In this document: in pieces, positions 39,893 to 50,625 of the stretch
Position numbering within the stretch: position 1 is the stretch's first letter
Layout: the number at the start of each line of letters is the position of its first letter
Source: Rotaria macrura
Taxonomy: Eukaryota > Rotifera > Eurotatoria > Philodinida > Philodinidae
Direction of reading: 5' to 3'
DNA length: 64,000 nt
Assembly: GCA_900239685.1 (NCBI GenBank)
Contig: OENT01000298.1
Coordinates: 62,001-126,000 of the forward strand
The notes under the pieces: generated by a model
Database searches by the model: none
Told to the model about the DNA's origin: nothing
The model's input: only the letters and a program-made list of their open reading frames with translations
Program-made: the position numbers and the translations under genes

Positions 39893-40021
39893 ACCTCTTT
39901 TATGTTTGTTTGAATGTAGTGGCTATGGGCGACTTCTCAATCAAGATGAGAAACCAAAGAGTTAAACTTACTTCTTAATACAAAAAAAAAACATTGCAAG
40001 AAAATGTATTTTTTCCTTTCT

Positions 40022-40027
40022 AATAAA
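40022..40027 (+). promoter_or_regulatory. Probable poly(A) signal of the RING-RRM gene
   Basis: AATAAA lies 57-130 nt downstream of the two possible stops, in AT-rich DNA. From here to 40578 nothing else is recognised. Confidence 0.45.
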
Positions 40028-40682
40028 CATCCATCATATTTATTCACTAAAACATAACGGATTAGAGAACCTTGCTTCAGTAACTTTTATTACATTCCAA
40101 ATGATTCATTCAAACTGTGTGGTTGGTTTTGAGTTCTCGATTCATGTTTTTTATTTATATCTTACTCTGAGATTATGAATACGAGTTGCATCCGAATATT
40201 CATTGTTCTTCAAGTCATGTATTAGAATGTATCTGTGAACAAGTTTATCGATGCACTATTTGAATCCTTTCAGAAGTGGTTGAATATTTAACCTATTCGT
40301 ACGTAAAGATGGATTTTTTCAGCAATCGACAAACGTAGTTGATTATTGTTGGTCTTCGGCAGCAAGTTTTCATTTGAAAAGAACTAATCTATTCTGGTCA
40401 ATTTATCTAGTGAGGTATTATTGGATTTTATGCATGGAAGAACTGAAAAGTTCATGTAGACAAACGTACATAATGAACTACGTCGACATGCTGCAAAAAT
40501 TTGGTTAGCTTTTCGATTATCAATCGTTCTCAGAAAAAAGAGTAACTGATGATATCTATGGATTTTCTTCATATGAGTTTTATTGATTATTTTTAGTTCG
40601 GAAATACAACATCTAGATGTTAGCAGAGAGTTTAATGTGAACCATTTTCACCCGCTCACGCGGCTTGATTGATCAATATCGA

Positions 40683-41117
40683 CTAAGACGGCTGAAATAC
40701 AAATCAATGAATAAATATAAATTAGATCATGTGTCTAAATGAGATACTCACTGTGAATCTCATGATGATATGAAGCTCTCCATGGGATGTTAATCCGAGT
40801 GTTCCCGGTAGTTTCACCCATTCATCGTATCTTCCATCGTCGAAAACATGTTTCAATTTAATTTTACACTTTCCAATCGAATCTTTGTCGCCGATATCAT
40901 CATCATAAACATCAAAATGAATCGTATCGTCACCATGAACATTGAAAGTAAAGCGCTCGTTCCAAACTGGATCATTCGTATTCGAAATGGTTGTGGTCTT
41001 TTGTTTGTATTTTTTATCCAAATAGACTTCTACGTATGAATCATTTTTACCAAAAGTATCTTGATCTTTTAAACGACGTCCTTCTGCAATAGTTACTTCG
41101 AGTGTACCGTTAGGCAT
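40683..41117 (-). CDS. Single C2-domain protein
   Basis: Two exons on the minus strand: 40752-41117 and 40683-40691, with a 60 bp intron (GTGAGT, TTTCAG) in phase 0, give 124 residues. Exon 2 adds only Pro-Ser and the stop. Nearly the whole protein is one C2 domain: MPNGTLEVTIAEGRRLKDQD, then KNDSYVEVYLD, NDPVWNERFTF, and FDVYDDDIGDKDSIGKCKI. The Asp residues of the three calcium-binding loops are all present, so calcium-dependent phospholipid binding is likely. Small C2-only proteins are known from plants, protists and invertebrates as calcium-responsive membrane-binding proteins. An AATAAA on the minus strand (40579-40584) lies about 100 nt after the stop. The 5' UTR must be very short given the TATA box position. 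Confidence 0.9.
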
Positions 41118-41157
41118 TGCGTGAGTTAACTAATGCGTCTAATCAGAAAACGACACC

Positions 41158-41165
41158 TTTATATA
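41158..41165 (-). promoter_or_regulatory. TATA box of the C2-domain gene
   Basis: TATATAAA on the minus strand ends about 40 bp before the ATG, so the 5' UTR would be about 10-15 nt. Confidence 0.6.
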
Positions 41166-41170
41166 GTTTT

Positions 41171-41191
41171 GTCGCTATTGTCAATAGCGAC
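41171..41191. promoter_or_regulatory. Perfect 21 bp palindrome beside the TATA box
   Basis: GTCGCTATTG-T-CAATAGCGAC has two perfect 10 bp arms around a single base, five bases upstream of the TATA box of the C2 gene. Size, symmetry and position suggest a binding site for a dimeric transcription factor. It contains ATTG/CAAT cores. I do not recognise the factor. Confidence 0.5.
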
Positions 41192-44100
41192 AATTCATTC
41201 TTTTATCGGCCTTCAATGAATCATTCTATTGATCTTTTTGTTGCTTCAAGGTGGCGTGTCGGAGAGAAAATAGTCATATACGAAGAAGAAAACGTCACGT
41301 AGATCTATAATAAATATTGATTCAGCGATGATAGCCGTGTATACCCTACTAATCAAATAGCAAAAAAAAAGAACGACTATTGATATAGATACCCTTTTTG
41401 TCGTTGAAAAAAAAATTCCACTCTTTATATAATGGTATCATATATCAACAAGCTTTGTGCTCGTTCGAATGCAAGTGCACGTTTTGAGAAATCCAAGAAT
41501 AGAACGTATGTGAGAAATAGGTCGACATCTATCAACTTTTTCTCGAGCCCATATTGATTGACACGCGTTTCATTTTGATTCGGCTATTAAATATGATGGC
41601 TCATATAAAGCAAGCGTTACTCCATGATTAAAGAGTAACAGGTGTTTTATGACTATAACTTTGAGATAAATCAACTTGACAATACCTTCTCTTGTATGTG
41701 TAAAAACGTTTTATCCATATTTTGAATAACAAACGGTTACACGTATAACAAGATGACGTTCATCAAGATTAACAAAGCTGATTCGAAAGTTTTATTTATG
41801 AAAAAAATATTTGAATACCAGAAAAGCATCCAGTACGCTTGACGAGATGAAACTATTCGGCATACATGTCATAGGGAAATGTTAGATCAGCAATGCGTCA
41901 AAATACTACAACAAGTGGTTTTTAAAAATTATTAATGATTATTTCAGAGTAAACTAGAAAGTTACTCGTTTAGAAATGAATGACAGTATTGATATACTGT
42001 CAAAAGAAATAGAAAAACATGAACAATTTATTAGTGAAACCATGAGTTCATAGTATCGAATCAGAACAATTTCGTAGTTTACCACTTCTTACTGTTGCAC
42101 TTCAATTCGAATATTCGACAGATATTAAATGAATCTAAAGGGAACATGTGATTCGTCCACAAGTTCATAGCTAGTTGTATATAAATTGATGTATCTTGGT
42201 GACAATTCTGTTTTGTCGTTATCATCTAAGCTTTCGCTTATTTTTGTCAATATGATATTCGATCTTTTTGCACTCAATTTTCGGAACCTAGAAAGATGCA
42301 TAGCTTAATCATTTTGTGAAAGGAAAAACCGATATTTTTTAGTAATGAATGGAAACGAATTATTCATGACGTGTTTTAAATTCCGATGTGCAGATCGAAT
42401 ATGTATGCATTATTTTTACATTTCATTCATAAGTACTGCCCATGCTTCTAGTGCAAATATTAACAGTAGAGGAGTAGCATTACCTACCGAGTGCTGCATT
42501 TAATAGTCAATAAACAGAAGTCTCATTAGAGAAGTCTTCCATGTTTGTACGATAGTTTAAATATGATCTATTCAATTTTTTCAATAACGTACTTTCTAAA
42601 TAACTATTTTAAGACAGAATTCTAACATCAACGATATTAAATAATCATGAAAACCAAAAATTTTTTATTCGGTTGTTTTTCTAACCGAAGCATAAACTGA
42701 TCACGTTTTATCGAGAAAGTTAATGAATCACGTATGTATTGGAACTATTTTCGAAGAAGTATTTTGAGGAAAAAATACAATTTCTAAATAAATACTATCT
42801 GATGTTCGAATTAAAATATTTGCTGAAAAATTTTTACAAGCATGTTATCAAAAATAAAACTAGCATTCATCGTTTAAATAATACTTGTAAAAAAACTATC
42901 GACAGAAATCTTCGAATGATGTTAATAATGTGAAATGTACAATACAAGTCTTTGCGTCATGCGAAAAAAATCATTCGGACTGATCAATAGTATTTTATCT
43001 CATATTATATACGCCGTAATAACTCAGAGAGATAATTATGAAAAGTACTAAAATGATTGCGCTTCACAGATTTTCTCTACCGATGCATTCAGATATTTAA
43101 AAGCAATTTCGATCTAAATCATAGTACTATCCAGTGACCAATGCGATGAATTATCTTTTGATTTGAAGAAAATTTTCTCTATGACTATTATATTTTTCGA
43201 ATATTTCAGGTTAAAATTATAATACACTGACAAGATATTGAGTGATTTTTTTCAGAAGAATGCATTTATTCATTTTTTCAAAAGATTCAAATTTCAAGAA
43301 TTACGATATGTGAACGAAATTTCAAATCAGAAGATTGTTATTCGAATGTGTTGACCTTTGTTTAAATTAATTAGATTTGCTTTGGACCTACATATTAATG
43401 GTTCACTCGAACCCGTTTTCCTTGTGATGAGTTGAACACAACTTTACAATTGTCTACATGAAGAAATAAAGAATTAATGAGTGAAGAATATGTCGTATCA
43501 TAAGTTAACTTAAATGTTCGACAATGAAAATTTATTTCAGTATGTATGCTTCAGATCTGTAATGTTAGAAAATAGCTTAATGCTATGGATTTCTTCCTGT
43601 TTATCAGTAAACATTTATGTACAGTAAAAAATTGACTTCTTAAATTAAAAATGTTAACAGGTATGGGGAACATAATTTTAGCTGATGTATGAATCATCCA
43701 ACCATAAATAAAAAAGAAAAATGATAAAAGTTTAAAGAATACTTTATATGAACGTAGAACTTAATAGATGTGTTAAAAACGAAACTTAACTTATTATCTT
43801 TTAATTTGTACAAACAAGTTTATTCATAATAGAAATGAAAACGAGAACGAAATTTTGATGTTAAAAGTCATTGTTGAATAGAATGTAGCGAAATTATGTG
43901 ATAGTCTTAATGACGAAAAATCAGATTATTCAATTGAGGAAAATATTTGTAAATCTATGAAACGAAAGGAAGTCCAAATATCGTAGTGTTTTGTCGTTGT
44001 TTCTTTTGTGAGAAAATATTAATTATTGCAAAAGTTTTTTCCTTTTTTCCTTTTCATTTTAAAACACATCCATGCCCTTGAATAAATGATTAGTTACCAT

Positions 44101-44668
44101 CTTCATCAAGATCAATTTAATACTTAACAAGGACAATATGAATAATCATGAGTCAATGAAGGAAAATATGACAATATTTGTATAAAATAATGAATGTTCT
44201 GTTCGTTACAGAGAAATATCGAAATTTGATTGTAAGATATTTCGCACATGACATTAGTCACATTTAGTAAGGTAGTGAAAAGTATTGATTAGAATTGTGA
44301 CATATTCATGCAAACCATTTATTTCAACACCGAAAAGCGACAATCAGTGTGATTCATTGTCGAAAAAGTGATGCTGCAGTAATAGTTAACAAGTGAATCA
44401 GAACAAAAATAAGGTGAAGAAAATGTTTCTTCGAATTGTGTATTAGTTCCATGAGCAATATGCATCTATATTTTTTGCAAGAACAGCTTGTAACTGTGAA
44501 CTAGATTACATTTTATTTCTATTTTCTCTTGTCATATTAGTAGAATAAAAGAATTCTGATCTCGAATATACGGGAAAGTATTTTGATGCTGAAGTAAGCA
44601 TCATGTTTTTTTTGTCAACTGTGACTATTATTCTTTCACAATCGTCATGCAATGGGTCGTAGTAGGTG
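41192..44668. other. Intergenic, no supported gene
   Basis: AT-rich DNA. A 64-codon frame at 42739-42933 is Lys/Asn/Leu-rich, starts without ATG and has no domain. Nothing else stands out. Confidence 0.5.
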
Positions 44669-44676
44669 TATAAAAG
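44669..44676 (+). promoter_or_regulatory. TATA box of the ZnF-UBP gene
   Basis: TATAAAAG lies 105 bp upstream of the ATG, giving a 5' UTR of about 75 nt. Confidence 0.6.
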
Positions 44677-44773
44677 GAGCAAGTTGTAACTGTTTTAGAT
44701 CAATAATACTATCCTAGTTGATTATTTCGAGAAAAACACGAATCAGTCGAATACAGCTTAATCTTTACCACAA

Positions 44774-45277
44774 ATGAATGACGATAATCGAAAAGGCGTA
44801 AGTATATCTATGAAGTATATTGAAAAAAATTCCAATTATAAATTTTATTTTAAAGCCTTTCGCCATCGTACCAAAGTATGACTGTCCTCATTTGGGTGAA
44901 AATGCCTACGTATTACTTCAAACGAATCAGGCTGCTGATGGTCAACAACCACCATGTGTTGACTGTGGCGGAGTAGAAGAGAATTGGGCTTGTCTAAATG
45001 AAAATTGTAATTATGTAAGTCATTCATTAATCATTAACATACATATATCGACAGTGAATGTTATTCATTAAATTAGATTGGTTGCTCTCGTTATCAACAA
45101 AAGCATATGTTCAATCATCATGAATCAACTGGACATAATATTTGTCTCAGCTTTTCAGATCATTCTGTTTTTTGCTACGCATGTGATAGTTACATTGATA
45201 GTCCTCAATTGCATATGCTCCAACGACAACTAACTCGTGCTTCTTCTGGAAATCATACAAAAAGTTATAAAAAATAA
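44774..45277 (+). CDS. Stand-alone ZnF-UBP (HDAC6-type ubiquitin-binding zinc finger) protein
   Basis: Three exons: 44774-44797, 44856-45014, 45077-45277, with introns of 58 and 62 bp, phase 0, give 127 residues. After an eight-residue exon the protein is one ZnF-UBP domain: CPHLGENAYVLLQ, PPCVDCGGVEENWACLN, CNYIGCSRYQQKHMFNHHES, TGHNICLSFSDHSVFCYACD. Paired Cys and His ligands match the three-zinc fold seen in the C-terminal domain of HDAC6. In HDAC6 this domain binds the free C-terminal Gly-Gly of ubiquitin. The Arg of the CxRY motif is kept, but the aromatic before CxxC is Phe where HDAC6 has Trp. There is no deacetylase domain nearby, so the gene encodes a finger alone. The C-terminus is basic (SYKK). 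Confidence 0.9.
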
Positions 45278-45330
45278 GTTTTTTTCTTCATCCATTCTAT
45301 TGTGATTTATTGTAATTTCTATGTTTATGT

Positions 45331-45336
45331 AATAAA
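45331..45336 (+). promoter_or_regulatory. Probable poly(A) signal of the ZnF-UBP gene
   Basis: AATAAA lies 54 nt after the stop codon. Confidence 0.6.
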
Positions 45337-48300
45337 GTAATCTAGATACTCGTACAATTTACACCTTTCTTAATTGACCATCGAACGAAGATGATTTTTA
45401 GCAGATGTATTATATTGATTAGTTAATAATATTCATGAGAAACAGTGTTCTCAAACATTTTATTTATCAGTCAGAAACAAAAATCTATATCTCCTGTCGA
45501 ACTTAATTTTAAATTAACATCTTTTTAATCATGTGTACAGTTTCATTGCATATTCTTAGTCTGACACTTATCTTAGCTTTCAAATAAAACAAAAGAAATT
45601 AAACTAGACGGTTATATTCGTTGAAACAAGATCGTTATGCTACTAGACGTCTTATATCGGATTAAGATGGTATAAAACCAAATAGAAAAAAGTGATGTAT
45701 CTCTATCTTTTATGCATGTCTGAGGAAGTATTAGCGATTGAATTAATGATTAATATTTTTGCAAATCTAGTAAGACAATTGTTTACAGAATATTTATTTT
45801 TGTCTTTTATTACGTCTGTGTTTTTTTTCCACCTGAATCGAATGTCAATGAGATGTTTCGTCTTATCCTGCTCAGCATTATGGTATGCCAAAAACATGAA
45901 TAATATCCTTGATAGTAAAATAAAGTCCATCGATTTCTGTGTGGTTACGCAGAAATATGAAACTTGATTACATTATTTAAATTTGTTACGTTGAAATTTA
46001 AAAAAGATTCTTTATACACTTCAAATAGTCAAAAAATCATGAAAACAGTGATACCGTGAAAGAGCCTCACTGAAAAAGATTCTACTAACTTTTCTTGTGC
46101 CCTTCTAGTAAATGGAGTAGATTTATCTTGACTACTTCGAACGTATTTACTGCATATTACATTATTCAATATGGAACATCATATCGATATTATTGTATTT
46201 GTTCAATTTATTGAGTCAAGTCTTTATTTTTAACCGTTCAAGTCATTTCTGCATGAAAACGAACAGAAATTTTCAACGATCCTATGGCTAACGAAATAAT
46301 AAATCTTATCAATTAAACGAATTGTTTTCAAGCCCTTATCTAAGTTCATATATTGAATTTTTGTGAATCATGTTCATTCACTTTTGATTGATATATATAT
46401 ATATTGATGCTAGTCTGAAAAAAGTTTAAAGTATGTAACTGGAAATTACTTATTTAAAAAAATGATCGAGATCGGATAGTACACTATACTCTGAAGGTGT
46501 TGATCATTTGTATTTGGTCACATTATTATCACTAATAATTACTTGACTTCAATTTTAACTGTACAACTTGCAACACCAGTAAATAGAAAAACTTGAAATA
46601 TTTTGGACCTACGGAAATGACTGTTTTCTCTTAACGAAATCTGATTCTATAATTGATAAGTTTGACATCTGAAGAGCCCAGCAGACTTTGAATTCAACCA
46701 ACGCACTGAATGTAATTACGACAGTAGTGATAACGTATACAAAGCAAGCGAATCACATTACTGATCATGCTATGCGTGTAGAACTATATAATCCTCTCAA
46801 TATGCACAAGAGTTGATAGAATAATCAATTCATACCACCTTTAGTTTGTCACTCTATTCATAGGTTTAAAAATAAGGTAATCAGTCTTTTTTATTCTGTC
46901 ATTTCACAACAGTTACATGTAGGCTACGCAAATCATGAAAAGTGATCCACAGAACATCAGTATGACGGAACATTCATTCCAATACTCATGCCGAATATCT
47001 TTTTCACTTTTCTTGGTTGTGTGAGCAATGATGAAAGAGAACTGGCAATTTGACTTTTATGTCTTCGTTATACTACACGCATGCCCATTCGTTGAATCAC
47101 ACATACATTTTCGAAGAATATTATGAATTCAAGAATTCAATGGACGATTTTTAGCTACCATTTCAATTAAGGGGAGGGTAGGATACTAGTGTGAGTTATT
47201 GTTTTCGGGTGGTGTCAATGAGGTGTTTCAAGAAGCCAAGTAGTCAGATGTTGAAGTCATACTTACACGCTAGTCCATCATACCCAAAAGAGTGCCACAG
47301 GTAGCCAGATTCACAGACAGGGTCTATGACAACCACAATACACTCCACGCATAAACGTATCTATAGTCACACAAATACCCAATCACAAACCACACTCTAT
47401 ATGAAGAAAATATCAGATTTGCACACCCAGCACAAATACCAACAACCACATTCACAAACACTCTATTTGTAAAACATATTTTCTAGTCCCCCACACGGTT
47501 GTCATCTACAAGATATATACGTGCCATATTGAGTTTGAAAGGAACTATTTATATAAAAAAGCTGCAATGTAAGTCCTTGTAATATCCACCATATCATTAT
47601 AGTATGCATGGTTTCCCTAGTTTTTTACAAAGAAAACCATTTTTCTTGTTTCATCTACACTGTGATTAACCAGTTGTCTTTAATTTCACTAGGATTATAT
47701 GTAATTATTGTCTGTATTTAATTATCTCACATTGTATGGCAGCGATGACATCTCGATAGTTTTCTCTCGCATTATGAACGATTGGCATGAAAATATTTAT
47801 TCTGCAAATAATAACATAGTGAAATTCAGTACAACTTTTGAAATATAAAGAGAACAAGAAAATAAAAATGAAAACATTCCGTCCGAACTAATCTAATATT
47901 GAGGTTCCTTTTAATTACAACAAGGAATATTAGGAAATTGGGGTATGTTATGGAAGACAAAGTAATTAAGATACTTCTATCTCCCCATAGCATCAATGGC
48001 CGAGATAAATACATAAGAAAAACGCTATTTTCTTATGGAAAAGATAGCTCAAATCTGGACAGTTCTTATATTGTTCGCATCTATGGAACTATATCTTCTA
48101 CTTGATGAATGTTATAAGATAATTGAATGTGTGACGAATTATATTTGACGATTGGATACAATGAGTCGATCATTGATGACTCCTGATTGGTTAGAAAATA
48201 TTAGTAAGATGGAATTTGACTACAATCTTACTTGCTGCTTCTGTCACATGTTTCATGAATGAGTGTCAAATGAACGAATTCACTCGTTTCATATTCAAAC

Positions 48301-50625
48301 TTATTTATTCGTCATCTGTTGCTGGATCATGTACTGATATGCTGACACCACACAACGTTGGCGTAGATTGCTTACCATCTGTAATAGTAGTACTCAAACT
48401 GTTAGAAGTCAAATAACTGACACATGCGAAGATCTCTACACAACAATTGCCAAGAGAGTTGAATAAAGGCAAGCATTTATAGTAAGTTTAGGATTGTTTT
48501 CATATCTAAAGTTATTGTGAAGTAAACGTTTTTAGTACACCACGATTACAATATCTACGTAAAACTGTCAATGTTTGCACCCAAAGTAGAACTATCAGAT
48601 AATTTCCGATGCGGTATTGATTACGTGTCTTTTTGTGAAGGAGATGATCTGCATGTATATTGAAGAATACATTAACAAGTTCTTTATTCAGTACGATGGA
48701 GTTGCTTGCATTAAAAGCATGCTGCTTGATGGCATAGCTCAACAAATTATTTTCATTGATCGAAAACAAAACAAAGGCTAGAAAAGAATTTCATTCAAGT
48801 AGAACATCAAAGAGTAGTTTTCTTTGAAAAATCCATGAGTTCAAAAACATCTGGTCCTTCTTTTAGATTCGAGACAGGTGCAACTTCGTCGGAAATTCAA
48901 TCCAATTACGATGTATTCAATAAAGAAGTGAAGCCATTAACCAGATCTGCGTTTATCGATGATGCTAACTTAGGTAACTGTGACGATTGGTTCAACAAAG
49001 TTCAAATAACTTTGCCATATTCATACATTGTCTTTTAATAATTTGCTAAATGAAACGATAGTGTACCTTTTTCTGCTTCTTTTTCTTCCATTCAGATAGA
49101 TTGCTTGACGATAGAATTTTTTCCTTAGATTAGTGATCGTTGAACTTTTAAGCAATAGCATAGCAATCAAGAAATTACTGACGTAAAAAGTTGTTAGTTG
49201 GATTGGAAAAATTCAAACTTTAGTTTTCAGGTTCACCATTTAGTTTTAAAAGTAACAAGATGATTACCCGAAATTATATCGCTATTATAGATGCTTTATT
49301 GGTGATGAATGTAGTAGTGAATGTCAACTGAGATTTATTAGCAGATAACAATTAATGAAGACGACAATCATAATACATTGTATTTCTAATTACTGTTAAT
49401 TTTATCTTAAGTGCCCAAGAAAAGTTTCAAGTCCGTAAAAACTATTTAGCATTGTCATACATAGAGATAACAATGATTTTCATTTCCATGGATCCTTCTA
49501 TGTTGTAATTTTGTATATCCTTACCGATATAAAATGATTTAATCAACAAGCCATTCAATAAAAGACACCAACTAAAACTAGCGTGACGTAAATGAAAATT
49601 ACATTGGAAATCGACTAGAATTTTGACTTAAAGGTAACTATGTTCTACACTCAGTCGACTTGATTACTCGTTACTAACTGATTCTTGTCGAAGATATTTT
49701 GACCAGTGATGCATGATGATTTCTGACGAAGTAATCAGCGAGTAACGAGAAGATCAATAGATGTTTGAATAAAGCAAACAAGCTTTACCACAAATAACGA
49801 TGTCACATTTGACTGTAACATTCATTTGATTATTATCATCATGGTGATTGTGCACATCCAAGAATTTGTTTTTACGAGAATGATTGTTATGTCCTGATAT
49901 GATTTCAAGGTCTTATTTTGTCTGTCACTCGAATGTATATTAAATGGTAGCCCTGTAATGAGATTGAAGGCGCAGAAATGTTTTGTTGCTAGAAGAACGA
50001 GCAACAAACTGCTTGCCGTGTTTTTCAACACATGAAAAAGTCTCACTGAAACAGAACATGTTATTCTTTTCTCTGCTGCTTTTTATTCAAAGGTAAGAAA
50101 AAAAGAAGTTATATTTGAAATAATAAAGTTCTTTGTTTATAAAACGTAGCTACGTAGTTCTCTCCAATGAAACAAAGAGAAATACAGCACATGTAGACCT
50201 TTGAATCAAACATGCACAAAATTTGAGCGATAAATGGTTATGTTTCTAGGATTTTAGTTAAATATAAAAATTATAGTAGCAGAAAGGTGATCGTATCAGC
50301 CAACACAATCGATGTATGAAGTGGTATGATGGGACAAATTTTGTTGTTCGGCAATTGCTAGTTTTCTACAATAAAGCTTGAATCCCTACGAATCAGACAT
50401 GAAAACATAAATCCACTGTGATAAGAGATTAACTTCGAAAATGAATTTTGTAGTCGCTCGAACTGTTTATCAAACGGCAGAAAGTAATCGGATTTGATTC
50501 GACTAATATGTGAGGCAGTTGACATTAGTGCATCTCTACATCTGATTGTAGTTGCCAAGTTAACGAACACTTTCGCAAAATAAATGATTGTTTCATTCTA
50601 TGAATTTGAAGATTTCGCAAACGTA
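45337..50625. other. Intergenic, about 5 kb, no confident gene
   Basis: AT-rich DNA with a TA tract at 46391-46404. Between about 47165 and 47510 composition changes: a G-rich run (AAGGGGAGGGTAGG) is followed by A/C-rich text with repeated CACAAATACC, CACACTCTAT and CACAAACACTCTAT words. A 67-codon frame with an ATG at 48835 (MSSKTSGPSFRFETGATSSE) looks protein-like and lies upstream of the ADP-ribosyltransferase gene in the same orientation. I could not join it to that gene by convincing splice sites. Confidence 0.45.

Noticed and set aside
48835..49038. 67-codon frame upstream of the ART gene
   Set aside because: Looks protein-like, but its only good donor (phase 1) does not match the phase-0 acceptor before the ART exon, and the gap is 1.6 kb; not joined.
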